This document shows, in pieces, positions 51,185 to 62,043 of a DNA stretch of 64,000 bases. Position numbers and translations under genes: made by a program. The notes under the pieces were generated by a model, which was not told where the DNA came from, searched no databases, and saw only the letters and a program-made list of their open reading frames with translations. Source of the DNA: Enoplosus armatus (lineage: Eukaryota > Chordata > Actinopteri > Centrarchiformes > Enoplosidae); NCBI RefSeq assembly GCF_043641665.1, contig NC_092196.1, forward strand, positions 12,041,192 to 12,105,191. The letters run 5' to 3'. Every line of letters begins with the position of its first letter. Positions within the stretch are counted from its first letter, which is position 1.

Positions 51185-53976
51185 ATGTTGGAAGATCTTT
51201 TCCAGTCCTCCACTTCAATCTCCCTGTTGGGGGCCATTGTTGGCCTCCTGGTCCTCCATCTTTTTTACTCCAGCGTCAGCTCCCAAGAGAAGAAGAGGGA
51301 CCCCCCTGGTCCTAAACCTCTTCCCCTGCTTGGTAACTTGCTTCAGGTGGATCTCAAGAAACTCGACAGCTCTCTTTTTGATGTGAGAAATGTGTTGTTT
51401 ATCTTTAACAATTTGATTCTTTCTATTGCTCTGATAGTTCACTTATGCAAATGTGTTTTCAGTATATGCCCTTTTATCTGCCTCTGACTATTCTAGCTGT
51501 CCAAAAAATATGGACCCGTGTTCACAGTCTACTTTGGACTTAAGAAGGTGGTGGTCCTGGCTGGATACAGGACAGTCAAACAGGCTCTGGTAAACCACGC
51601 TGAAGAGTTTGGAGACAGAGAGATCACTCCCATATTCTATGATTTCAACAAAGGACATGGTAAGAGAAAGTTTTATTTTTCAGTAACTTGCTTTTGTCCT
51701 TGTCTCAACAACCCGACCACTTTTTTTCCCAGGCATATTACTTTCCAATGGTGACTCATGGAAAGAAATGAGGCGTTTTGCTCTAAGTACGCTGAGAGAT
51801 TTTGGGATGGGCAAGAGGATTAGTGAAGGGAAAATTATTGAGGAATGTCACTACCTGATTGAAGAATTTGAACAATATGAAGGTAACATTATCTCCTCTA
51901 AAGCACAGCACATGTTTTCACAGGTTTACACAGCAGTCCCTCAAATACCTCACACTTTCTATCTAACTGTTGCCAATAACCTTTTCTCTCTCAGGTAAAG
52001 CCTTCGACAACACCCGGATACTTTGTTATGCGGCTTCAAATATTATATCAGCTATCGTGTTTGGAAAGAGGTTTGAATACAAAGACGCTGCCTTCCAAGC
52101 TATGGTGGACAGAGAACACGAGTCCATCCATCTGACAGGATCAGCTTCCATCCTGGTACGAGAGACAGACTTAATGATTACAAGAAAAGTTCACATTTTG
52201 ATGCTTATTAAAGACTTGTTAACCCAAGGCTTAAATATTAATTATATTGCTGTAGTGATCCATAATGTGTAGTCCATTAAACATTTAACACCTTATTTTA
52301 CTGCTTTGTAATTTCCTAATAGATTTATAGGAATTTCCTTGAAAGGACTGCGTATTTAAATGTTTTTTGGAAACTTTATTTCTTTATTTATTCTTGTTCA
52401 TTATTTATATTTGGACATTTTTGCATGCACTGACTAAAAGACTCTCTTGGTCACATTAGGAATCAGGAATAATAAATTTTTTGAAAGAGTACCAATTGGA
52501 CGCTACCCATATTTTATTACCTTTTAATTTACTTATAGGTGCGATTAGTAGACTTCCAAATTAAATAGTTCATCACAGAATTATTTTGAATTTATGACTG
52601 TAAAAGAAAGCATCACCAAATTGTTTTTTTAATTCAAATAACAACCAAACTAAAACATTGATCAAATAAAATCAACCTGGACTTCTCATCTCATCTCATG
52701 GCTTTCAATTAAGTTGTTTGTACTGTGCTCCATTACAGATGTACAACCTGTTTCCTTGGCTGGGCCCTTTTCTTAAAAATCGGAGGAATGTGATGAAGAA
52801 TATGGAGCGAAACAAGGAGGACACAAACAGCATAATAGCAGACCTGAAGGAGACTCTGAACCCTGATATGTGCAGATGCTTTGTTGATGCATTCCTGACG
52901 CGCAAGCTAAATCTGGAGGTGAGGTGTCCAATGCCAGTGAATCCACTCCTAGACTGATAACAATAAATCATTAAGTATAATCCCTCTTTTCTGTATGTTA
53001 TACAAGGCGTCTGAAATCAAGGATTCTCACTACCATGATAACAACCTGGTCTACAGTGTGATGAATCTCTTTGCAGCTGGAACTGATACCACAGGAAATA
53101 CTCTTCAGTGGTGTCTACTTTTCATGGCCAAGTACCCTGATATTCAATGTACAGAAACACATCCACATGCTCGTCTCTGCTAACATGAAATTTAAATCAC
53201 ATATTCATCAGATTTAATTCCTATTGCACGTGCATCCAGACCAGGTCCAGGAGGAGCTGAGCAGGGTGATAGGAAGCCGCCAGGTTCGAGTAGAGGACAG
53301 GAAGAACCTGCCGTACACTGATGCTGTCATCCACGAGTCACAGAGACTGGCCAACATTGTCCCCATGGCTGTTCCTCACAAAATCAGCCGAGACGTCACC
53401 TTCCAGGGCTACTTTATCAAAGAGGTCAGTTGCCCACATCAATCCAAATCTACACACGTTTGTTTTTGTTAGATATGTTCTTAAAACCGTGCTTTGGTTC
53501 AAAGATTTTATACGACTCACCCTGCTCTCGTCTTTGGCCTACAGGGAACTACTGTGTTTCCTCTGCTTACTTCTGTCCTGCATGATGAGAGTGAATGGGA
53601 GAGCCCACACACTTTCAACCCTTCCCACTTCCTGGATGAGGAGGGTAAATTTATCAAGAGAGACGCCTTCATGCCCTTTTCTGCAGGTACAACCACTTTG
53701 TCAGACTTTTGTATTTTAGGGATCACAGATTTTTCCCAGTTGCTAGTCAAGGTCCAGTTTAACTCTTTGCAACACTTTGTCCTTGCAGGTCGCAGGATGT
53801 GTCTCGGAGAGAGTCTGGCTAAGATGGAGCTCTTCCTCTTCTTCACCTCTCTCCTCCAGCGCTTTTGTTTCACTCCTCCACCCGGAGTCACAGAGGATGA
53901 ACTGGATCTGACACCAGTTGTGGGCTTCACCCTCACCCCTTCAGCTCATGAGCTGTGTGCTGTCAGTCGCCAATGA
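51185..53976 (+). CDS. Cytochrome P450 CYP2K-like, copy 2
   Basis: Nine coding exons join in frame to 1509 nt, 502 aa: 51185-51382, 51497-51659, 51733-51882, 51995-52155, 52739-52918, 53007-53148, 53240-53424, 53545-53686, 53789-53976 (TGA). The exon lengths after exon 1 are identical to copy 1. I chose the ATG at 51185 because it gives the usual CYP2K N-terminus (MLEDLFQSS, then a hydrophobic anchor and PPGPKPLP); an in-frame ATG at 51131 would add 18 residues. The I-helix has AGTDTT (308-313), ExxR is Glu364-Arg367, and the heme ligand is Cys445 in [10 protein letters not shown]. The exon 6/7 junction codes Tyr332 where copy 1 has Asp. The N-terminal half differs strongly from copy 1 but exons 7-9 are nearly the same. 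AATAAA lies at 54810-54815. It is a microsomal monooxygenase of unknown substrate. Confidence 0.92.
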
Positions 53977-55333
53977 GGAAGAAAGCTGGAGCTTCTTGAT
54001 CATTGTGTTTTTCATTGTGATCATGTGAGATTGCTGTGTAGAACAACTTTTATCAATTGGAAGACTCAAATTAAGGCTATGAGAGAAGGATAAGCTTTCC
54101 TCCTTTTTAAAGACTGAATATTATTGTTGCTTGATTATGGTGGATTTACTCACCTTGCTATTTACTCATCTGGCTTTTGAATTGCTTAATCATGATTGAC
54201 AGTTTGGTTAGATCTGCTCCATTGCACCTACTGAAGTGGTGAAATGGGTGTGATCAATATTTTATGCAGTGTAATGCAGCTCCCTTGTGCATTCACTTTT
54301 ATGGCAAAATATGCTCATCCTGATGGATTGTAATGTTTCTGGCTGGCCAATAATTCAGTGCGTCATTACGCTGTTGCTAAGCAGAACACCTGTCTACCGA
54401 AGCTTGCCCCTCCTTTCTGGTATCAGGGCAACTTCCAGTATCAATGCTGTCATTGTCTTTCTAACAAAAACAACCCTGCATTGATTATTCAAATAACACA
54501 ATTTCCTTCAACAATAGACAATCTTTTGTTTGTTTGTAGTTTATTATAACCTGAAGTATGTCCAGAACAGTGACAAATGTTAATTGCAACATAAATTATT
54601 GTATAAATGATTATACAACTTGATTATTCATGTAGAAATAAGATATACACAGGAAAATATTTCCCACAAGCAAAAACCTAGATTGGATGTAACCCGTCGT
54701 TTAAATACATTGAAGCATGTAACGTCTGCGGGAAGTCATATTCTGAATCCTCACTTGAGGACAGGAATCATCATCATCGTCTGCCACTGATGCTCAGCTC
54801 AGGGTGTTGAATAAACTTTGCCTCAACACACAATACATTTCATCACATATTAACTTCACCAGTTATTTCTTTATTTCATCGTGTTGATCTTTTTTTTGTT
54901 TACAGACCTTTGGACTGTGTGTTGACTTTGATATAACAGTTGCACAATAACTTTACTTACTTTGTTTGTTTACTTTGTTAGTTTAAGCTCCTTTTGTTTT
55001 CTCGCATTTTTGTATTACTGTTTTCCCTCTGTTTCTTAGGAGTGATTTTGATTTATTACTTTGTAGAGATATCTTGCCTGGTCAAGATTCATATTTTGTT
55101 ATCAATAAAGACTCTTTATTTGTACTTTGTTTTTGCCTTGCCCAGTCGTGACAGCTTTGTATGTATTTTTATACAGTTTTGACCATCAAAGAAAGGAGCC
55201 TCTGGGACCCTGACCTGCTTGTGTTTGGGAATTTGTTATAAATAATCTGAATGGACCAAAGGGAATGCATATGTATATTTGATATTATTTCATTCTTTAA
55301 GTCCTGCAAGCTTTTTCACGTTTTTTATTTCAG
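53977..55333. other. Spacer after CYP2K copy 2
   Basis: It contains the second copy of the upstream block (54176-54260) and, at 54795-54905, sequence also found at 58560-58680 (GTTGAATAAACTTT, then TACATTTCATCA). These look like leftovers of tandem duplication of the P450 unit. No gene is seen. Confidence 0.5.
54176..54260 (+). repeat. Second copy of the CYP2K upstream block
   Basis: Shares GCTTAATCATGATTGACAGT and CACCTACTGAAG with 50886-50970. It precedes the chimeric pseudogene, as expected if the promoter was duplicated with the gene. Confidence 0.65.
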
Positions 55334-55915
55334 CTCTCCAAGAAGTATGGACCAGTGTTCAGTCCATTTGGGGCCCCAAAAAAGTGGTGGTGCTGGCAGG
55401 ATATAAGACAGTCAAAGAGGCTCTGGTCAACTCTGGGCAACATCGTGTCTGTTTCTTGCGTCTATGTTTCCCCTTTCTAGGGGCGTTACACTCCAATCTG
55501 CTCCCATCCCAAATATTTTTCCTGGAAATCATCCACCTCTGAAAACTTTCATTCTGGGACTTTATATGATAGACCTGCTCTCTTCTTTGGCCTACAGGGA
55601 ACTACTGTGTTTCCTCTGCTTACTTCTGTCCTGAATGATAGTGAATGGGAGAGCCCACACACTTTCAACCCTTCCCACCTCCTGGATAAGGAGGGTAAAT
55701 TTATCAAAAGAGACGCCTTCATGGCCTTTTCTGCAGGTACAACAACTTTGCCGAGTTTTTGTTATTCAGGGATTACAGAGATATTTTACACAGCATGATG
55801 CAGTTTAATGTTTTGTAAATGTCTTTGTCCTTGCAGGTCGCAGGATGTGTGTCGGAGAGAGTCTGGCAAAGATGGAGATCTTCCTCACCACTTTCCTCCA
55901 GCGCTTTTGTTTCAC
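55334..55915 (+). pseudogene. CYP2K pseudogene: exon 2 joined to intron 7, exons 8-9
   Basis: Exon 2 sequence (55334 to about 55432) has a small deletion that shifts the frame inside it. About 60 bp later, from 55491, the sequence matches copy 1 intron 7, exon 8, intron 8 and exon 9 (47486 to about 47908) almost base for base, introns included. Exons 3-7 are gone. Exon 8 (55599-55737) lacks three bases, exon 9 begins at 55837 and loses similarity near 55915, before the normal end. The heme loop motif is present with Val for Leu after the Cys. It cannot make a P450. Confidence 0.9.
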
Positions 55916-56339
55916 AATAATGCCAAATAACCAGCTTTAAATATTGTTTAAAATGAGTATCAATAAATAATAGCTGCTGTTTGTAAGTTCAAAGAGCCTC
56001 TAGCATGGACAGAATATGAGACAACAGGCTCCTGGACACAGGCATGTAAAGGGCCCCCTCCTACATAGGAGCAAGACAGACACACGTTGTTTTAAGTCAT
56101 TTTGTGTGCCTTTGTAATCGTTTGACTTTTGAAGTGGTAGCGTTACCTTCACACAGTGGCTTCACAGACACAATGTTTATTGTGTTGATGAAAGGTGTAG
56201 GATAATGAGACTACAGACTATCAGTCAAACTTTATTTGGATACCTTTCTTACAGGTTAGTGAAATTCAAAGTGCTTCACAGATGACTGACAAGCTGATAA
56301 CAAGACAGTACAAATGTAAATGTATACATGAATAAGATA

Positions 56340-56745
56340 TAGTCCACCACATACACTTTGGTTTTTGTATGGATTAAACAAATGACATATGTGTTAAATA
56401 GTGAGCTTTAGAGGTGGTGGTGGTGGCAGGTGGATTTTGTTATGTTTGGACAGAGCCAGACAAGCTGTTTCTCCTGTTTCCAGTCTTTATGCTAAACTAA
56501 GCTAACCGGCTGCTGCTTGTAGCTTCATATTTTCAGAATACAGAATACATACAGAAATGAGAGCTGCATTTCATCCCTCTCTCTGTGACCCGCATTTCCT
56601 GTCACTCTTCAAGCTGTCCCTATCCAATAAAGGCAAAAAAAAACACCCCCCAAAATATCTAAAAAAAGAAATAGAATGGTATAAATCTTCTCATCTAACT
56701 CTCTGCAATAAACCAAATAAGCATATTTTCATATTTCCCCTTTAA
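56340..56745 (+). repeat. Dispersed teleost repeat (plus copy)
   Basis: Same family as the minus copy at 20741-20975: GTGAGCTTTAGAGGTGGTGG, then CCAGTCTTTATGCTAAACTA and ATCTTCTCATCTAACTCTCT. It ends near TTTCCCCTTTAAG. Confidence 0.6.
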
Positions 56746-56796
56746 GTTGAATATGCCTGATAGTCCCCAGATCTCAAAGTTCATCTAAAAGTATGA

Positions 56797-56823
56797 CCCT
56801 AACCCTAACCCTAACCCTAACCC
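56797..56823. repeat. Interstitial telomeric repeat, (CCCTAA)4
   Basis: Four exact CCCTAA units plus CCC, the vertebrate telomere motif read on its C-rich strand. The array is short and has no degenerate shoulders. Confidence 0.95.
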
Positions 56824-57346
56824 AGAGAGTATGCTCCTTGTTTTTTTTGTTGTTGTTTGGGAAAGGGACCATGTACAATATTAAACATAAATGTTACCAT
56901 TTGATGTATTGTACCAGAGTTCGCTTATAGATAATTTTCATCTGCAGTCCTTTGGCAGGTCATAATTAAAACATCCACACAGTGATAGAACCACACTAAA
57001 CAAACTAGACAAACAAGACAAGGCACATAATTCAAAGCTAAACAGAGTAGTACATCACACACACACCATGTCAGCAACAAGTGTATGTTAGACAAATTAA
57101 AAACAGGGACATTTGCTTGCAAAACAAAATGAATAAAATGCAATGTCAGTGGTTAGAGTATACGTATAGTTGTTTCTATGTTTTTCTCAATGGAAACCAT
57201 TCCACAACTGATGGGCCGAGCTATTAACACTTATGTTGCATGTTAAAGTGTATCAGTATCTTATATCAAAAGAAAGCATTGATGTCAAGACAAAGTACAT
57301 AGTATTCCACATCTACTTGTGTTTTTGGCTATCCCATCACTCCCAC

Positions 57347-58376
57347 TTTAAAGAGGACCTATTATGCTTTTCCTTATTTTCTGTCATATACATAGTGTTA
57401 CAATGTTGGATATTCCTATTAAACGTTACTAAAGTTGCTAAGTAATGAGGAAAACGTATGTAAAAGTCTTCAGACTGCTCAGAACTATCCCTTCGTTTTT
57501 CATGTCTTACTTCTGTGAGCCCTGTTACGTAATAAGCCTCACGGATGGTCATCTGCTCAGGGCACAGCAGTGACAGCACGTCACAGCTCGGTCTGTCTGA
57601 GTAATTGGGCTGCTCTGCTCAGGACTGCTCTTTACTACTACTCAGTTGTTCAGTATGTCTCACAGAAAGTGCTTTTTCTGTTGTGAAGGAAAGTAGGTTG
57701 GTAGAGGGTAGTTTTTTGATGGACAGATGGCAGATATATATCTGTATCTATGCTCTTAGTTAGCTGACTCTAACCATCTGACTCTTGGAGCCCGGGACTG
57801 AAAACCTCCTCCTCCCAGCAGTCCAAAGCTCCTGTGCTGGCGGTGTAAACACCAACACTCCCCTGGTGCTCAGAGTGAACTGAGCTAATGGCAGCTACAG
57901 TTATCAGCAGTCAGCAGTTACTTTATAAAGCTTTCTGTCCATCAGGAAACTCCGTAAATCACCGAGAGTTGAGGCAGAGCAGCCGGAGGACATCAGAGGG
58001 AAAACCAGAAAAGATTTTCTCCATAAAATGATCGAGTTTCACTAAAATCAGTGAATAAACTTGTGTGTTTTTGTACAGTAATCAGTGAGGCCCAGTCCCC
58101 AGAATGCTGCTGTATGCAGAGAGAGAGACAGAGGCATCTCCCTGCCCTTCCTGGGCTGCAGGAAGCTGGCCAATCAGAAGAAAGTGCGCTTTTAGGGAGG
58201 AGGGCCTTGAGGGAGCTCAAAAGGCTAGTGTCAGATAGAGGGTGAACTGAGGGGCTGCATAAAGGGCAACAATAAGACAAGGACTTATTTGATCTGTGAA
58301 TCATGCAAAGCTACTCTAGCGGTGTCCCAGAATAAAGATATAGAGCTGGAAATGAGCATGATACCTCCTCTTTAAA
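57347..58376. mobile_element. Non-autonomous DNA transposon with imperfect TIRs
   Basis: The left end TTTAAAGAGGACCTATTATG and the right end, read inverted TTTAAAGAGGAGGTATCATG, match over about 25 bp with a few changes. The 1030-bp interior has no transposase frame. I recognise the end sequence from fish repeats but cannot assign the superfamily; no target duplication was clear. Confidence 0.65.
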
Positions 58377-58611
58377 TGGTACCCATGTCACTCTGCTAAT
58401 TCCTACAAATACTTAGGAGTTTGGCTTGATGGTAGACTGTCATTCATGATTCACCTTCAGAATTCAACCCAAAATCAACATTTCTGCAGGATTGAAACCT
58501 GACTGTCTTTGGTGTGTTGTCATTTTTGTAAAGTTGACTGTTAACAGTTGTACAACAGTCAGCTCAGTGTGTTGAATAAACTTTCCCTCTAGCACACCAT
58601 ACATTTCATCA

Positions 58612-58923
58612 TATATTAACTTTAGTTTCACCACTTGTTTGTATTTCTTTAAGGTTAACCTTTGGAGTGGGTCCAAGGGCAAAGAAAAAAATACTTATAT
58701 ACCATGCTCATTTACAAAAAATATTCGTTAAACAACAACCCAGATCACACTAGATTGCTCCAAACATAAAGTTAATGATGATTCTGCTCTGGGTGACATT
58801 CATATATTAACTTAGTTTCACCACTTGTTTGTATTTCTTTAAGGTTAACCTTTGGAGTGGGTCCACGGGCAAAGAAAAAAGTACTTATGTGTTAAAGTAT
58901 ACCATGCTCATTTACAAAAAATG
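58612..58923 (+). repeat. Direct tandem duplication with 75-bp insert
   Basis: The stretch ATATTAACTTTAGTTTCACC through ACCATGCTCATTTACAAAAA at 58612-58720 is repeated at 58802-58921 with few differences. The intervening block (58727-58801, ACAACAACCCAGATCACACT) recurs at 62203-62276 beside another P450 remnant. Confidence 0.8.
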
Positions 58924-58962
58924 TCGTATTCAAATGAAAAAATAAAATGTTGTCATTTGCAG

Positions 58963-59006
58963 GAGTTATATTTACCATTGGACACTCATGGAAAGAAATC
59001 AGGCAT
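58963..59006 (+). pseudogene. CYP2K exon 3 remnant cut by a LINE
   Basis: After a TTTGCAG acceptor, 44 bases align with the start of exon 3 of copies 1 and 2 (coding GxxFxxGxSWKExR). The sequence then runs straight into the LINE tail. The rest of exon 3 is absent. Confidence 0.8.
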
Positions 59007-59234
59007 TAGAATCAGAATCAGAATCAGAAATACTTTATTGATCCCCGGGGGGAAATTGTACAGTACCAGTGGTCCCATTCAAGATTAGAAAGCAGCATAC
59101 ATTTAGAAATAAAAGTATGTACCAAATATAGAAATAAGAAATAGAAAATAAAATATACACATTTACAATATTTAAGTGAAAAATAAAAGTAAAAACATAC
59201 ATACAACAGCAATGTATATGTATGTGTATATATA

Positions 59235-60854
59235 CAGTCATGGAAAAAATTATTAGACCACCCTTGTTTTCTTCAATTACTTGTTCATTTTAATGCCTGG
59301 TACCACTAAAGGTATATTACCTGAAGAATACAATGAACACGACAAAAAATGCAGCTGATTACATAATACTTCATGTCCTATTTGACATGCTTAAGCTTAA
59401 TTGTATTCCCAGGGTATATAAGAGGCCATTTCATGTCATAAGCAGCACTGCACATGCAAAGGCCTGGAGTGGTTTCCTGCTTACATTCAAGCCGTAGCAC
59501 AACTCAGAAGTTGTCAGCTCTCACATAATGCCTAAAACAAAAGAATTATGTGAAGCCACAAAGGCAGCCATCTTGGCACTGCTGGAAATTGGCATGAGTG
59601 AGAGACAGGTAGCCAAAAAACTGAAGATCTCCAAGACAGCCGTTCATTACACCAAGAAAAAACAAGCCGAATATGGTACTACCAAATTGCTAGCTGGTCG
59701 AGGCAGGAAACGTCTTTCTACCCCACGAGATGACCGTGCACTCATCCGTTCCTGTGTCAGGAATCGTCGTCAGACCTCCAGGGACCTTAAAAATGAGTGG
59801 GCACTGTCGAGAAATGTGACTTGTTCGGCAAGGACAGTTCGAAACCGACTTCTTGAAGCTGGTCTGAAGTCACACAGGGCACGGAAGAAGCCCTTCATCA
59901 ACGAAAGGCAGAGGAAGGCCTGGTTACTCTTTGCTAGGGATCACAAGGATTGGACTGTTGATGATTGGGCTAAGGTTCTCTTCAGTGATGAATCCAATTT
60001 TGAGTTGATGCCCACTCCAGCCAACTTACTGGTTAGGAGGAAGCCTGGAGAAGCCTACAAACCAGACTGTCTTGCCCCAACAGTAAAACATGGGGGTGGA
60101 TCAGTGATGATCTGGGGTTGTTTCAGTATGGGTGGAACAGGGCAAATGCAATTGTGTGAAGGGCGAATGAACCAGGTCATGTACAGGGCTACTCTTGAAA
60201 ACAGTCTTCTTCCATCAGCTGGAAAACTCTTTCCTGCCTCGAATGACTGGATTTTCCAACAAGACAATGCCCCTTGCCACATGGCAAGGTCAGTTAAAGC
60301 CTGGATGGAGAACCAGAACATTCGAACCATGCCTTGGCCTGCTCAATCACCAGATCTAAATCCAATGGAAAACCTGTGGAAAATCATCAAACTCAAAATG
60401 GAGAACCACAAGCCCAAAAACAAAGCAAATTTGTTTGAATTTGTGCAACAGGAATGGGCTGCTGTGACAGCAGAACAATGTCAGAAGCTGGTGGAGACCA
60501 TGCCAAGACGCATGGCTGCAGTCATCAGAAACAATGGTTATGCAATCAAGTACTAACTCCTGTGTGTATCATGTGACTAAAACAGACAGAAAAGAAAACA
60601 TGGAATGCCTAAAAGCACTGTTTTTGGCAGTACAATGCCATAGTTATTGATGTAAGAACTTAAGTGATTTTGGTTATTATCAAGAAAACCATGGAAAATG
60701 GTTAGATATCAGCTCTTAAATTAAACTCTTATGAGCTATTTTTGTTGTTATCATTATATTTGTCCAAACAAATGTACCTTTAGTGGTACCAGGCATTAAA
60801 ATGAACAAGAAATTGAAGAAAACAAGGGTGGTCTAATAATTTTTTCCATGACTG
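59235..60854 (+). mobile_element. Complete Tc1-like transposon inside the LINE
   Basis: The 1620-bp element has 80-bp terminal inverted repeats (59235-59314 and 60775-60854) beginning CAGTCATGGAAAAAATTATT, with one mismatch (59279 against 60810). TA target duplications lie at 59233-59234 and 60855-60856. It interrupts the 3' UTR of the LINE, so it inserted later. A TATATAA at 59415-59421 precedes the transposase start by about 110 bp. Near-perfect ends and an unbroken gene indicate recent insertion. Confidence 0.97.
59528..60556 (+). CDS. Tc1-like transposase, intact (DD34E)
   Basis: A single uninterrupted frame of 342 residues, the usual size for Tc1 transposases. Residues 1-110 form the paired-like DNA-binding region with two helix-turn-helix parts; GRGRKR at 57-62 is the linker that corresponds to the GRPR motif. 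The catalytic triad is in place: Asp154 in LFSDESNF, Asp246 in FQQDNAPCH and Glu281 in SPDLNPMENLW, with 34 residues between the last two. It cuts and pastes the element at TA sites. No stop, frameshift or missing key residue is visible, so activity is possible but unproven. Confidence 0.97.
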   Translation: MPKTKELCEATKAAILALLEIGMSERQVAKKLKISKTAVHYTKKKQAEYGTTKLLAGRGRKRLSTPRDDRALIRSCVRNRRQTSRDLKNEWALSRNVTCSARTVRNRLLEAGLKSHRARKKPFINERQRKAWLLFARDHKDWTVDDWAKVLFSDESNFELMPTPANLLVRRKPGEAYKPDCLAPTVKHGGGSVMIWGCFSMGGTGQMQLCEGRMNQVMYRATLENSLLPSAGKLFPASNDWIFQQDNAPCHMARSVKAWMENQNIRTMPWPAQSPDLNPMENLWKIIKLKMENHKPKNKANLFEFVQQEWAAVTAEQCQKLVETMPRRMAAVIRNNGYAIKY

Positions 60855-60975
60855 TATATATATACTTACCTATACTTACCTTTGCACTTATATATATATA
60901 TGTATGTATTGTCATTTAAGAATATGTAATAGTGAGGTAGTATATGTAGAAGATTTCCAGTCTGTTTATTGACAC

Positions 60976-61720
60976 TCAGAGGGAGGAGTTGAACAGTTTG
61001 ATGGCCACAGGCAGGAATGATTTCCTGTGGCTCTCTGTTGTACATTTGGGAGGAATGAGTCTCCCACTGAAGGTGCTCTTTTGACTGACCAGTACATTAT
61101 GGAGAGGATGTGAGACATTGTCCAAGATGACCCGCAGCTTGGACAGCATCCTCCTGTCTGACACCACCGTCAGAGAGTCCAGCTCCACCCCCCCACAACG
61201 TCACTGGCCTTGCGGATCAATTTATTGAGTCTGTTGGAGTCCGCCACCCTCAGCGTGCTGCCCCAGCATGCAACAGCATAGAGGATAGCACTGGCCACCA
61301 CAGACTCATAGAACATCCTCAGCATAGTCCGGCAGCTGTTGAAGGACCTCAGCTGCCTCAGAAAATAGAGACGGCTCTGGCCCTTCTTGTAGAGGGCATT
61401 AGTGTTCTTCGCCCAGTCCAGTTTATTGTTAATGTGAACTCCCAGGTACTTGTAATCCTCTACAATGTCCACACTGGCCCCCTGGATGAAAACAGGGGTC
61501 ATCGTCACCTTGGGCCTCCTCAGATCCACAGTCAGCTCCTTAGTCTTTGTCACGTTGAACTGCAGGTGGTTCAGCTGGCACCATGTGACAAAGTTGTCCA
61601 CAGCAGCCCTGTACTCCTCCTCATCACCCTTACTGATATATCCAACTATTGCTGAGTCATCAGAAAACTTCTGAAGATGGCAGGTCTCTGTGCTGTAGCT
61701 GAAGTCTGTGGTGTAAAACA
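60976..61720 (-). pseudogene. LINE reverse transcriptase, C-terminal remnant
   Basis: About 240 residues with the SDD catalytic motif and the conserved C-terminal SHPLHNVL...SFLPVAIKLFN block are recognisable across two frames. The N-terminal endonuclease and most of the polymerase are absent. Open sequence upstream of about 61740 (to 61865) does not look like RT. Confidence 0.8.
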
Positions 61721-61740
61721 AACAGGAGCGACTGTAACAG

Positions 61741-62043
61741 GCTGCATGCACAGTCGGCGCATGTGAACTAAAGTTGATACTTACCTTTGCATTGACTAAC
61801 CTGAAGCACGATGGAATGGACAAAAAAGCAAAAAAGCAGGTGAAGAGAAAAACATAGAGAGTCAACGCCTGATTGATGTATTTTCATTACATTAGGTTTG
61901 CTTGTTTGTGACAAAACCCTCAATTGTTTGATTTTTTTTCTTTAGGCAGTCTTTAATATGAATCCGCCACTGAACCATGCTGTAACTGACATTTAACTGT
62001 GGAGAATTAAGCAAAAGAAACCGCTAAACTTTTTTTCTTTTAG
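61741..62043. other. Sequence between LINE and exon 4 remnant
   Basis: No gene seen. It is probably intron 3 of the broken CYP2K gene together with undetermined LINE edge; the LINE 5' junction is not exactly placed. Confidence 0.4.

Larger units (their letters stand above)
55916..57346. other. Spacer with dispersed repeat and telomere-like repeats
   Basis: No gene seen. It holds a dispersed fish repeat (about 56340-56745) and a short CCCTAA array (56797-56823). Confidence 0.5.
59007..61740 (-). mobile_element. 5'-truncated LINE, interrupted by a Tc1 transposon
   Basis: On the minus strand a reverse transcriptase C-terminal region reads from about 61720 to 61190, with FSDDSA at about 61667-61650 and YKYLGVHINNKLDWAKNTNA downstream. 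The frame shifts at the C-run near 61190 and continues to 60976. The 3' UTR continues to 60857, resumes beyond the Tc1 element at 59234, and ends in ATCAATAAAGTATTTCTGAT with repeated TTCTGA units at 59007. This tail is typical of CR1/L2-like fish non-LTR elements (Rex1 or Maui type); family is not resolved. The 5' part is missing and the frameshift makes it inactive. Confidence 0.85.

Noticed and set aside
57347..58376. piggyBac element based on TTTAAA ends
   Set aside because: No clean TTAA duplication outside the ends and no transposase; superfamily left open.
61740..61865. N-terminal extension of the LINE reverse transcriptase frame
   Set aside because: The frame is open but no longer resembles reverse transcriptase upstream of about 61740, so it is treated as flanking DNA.
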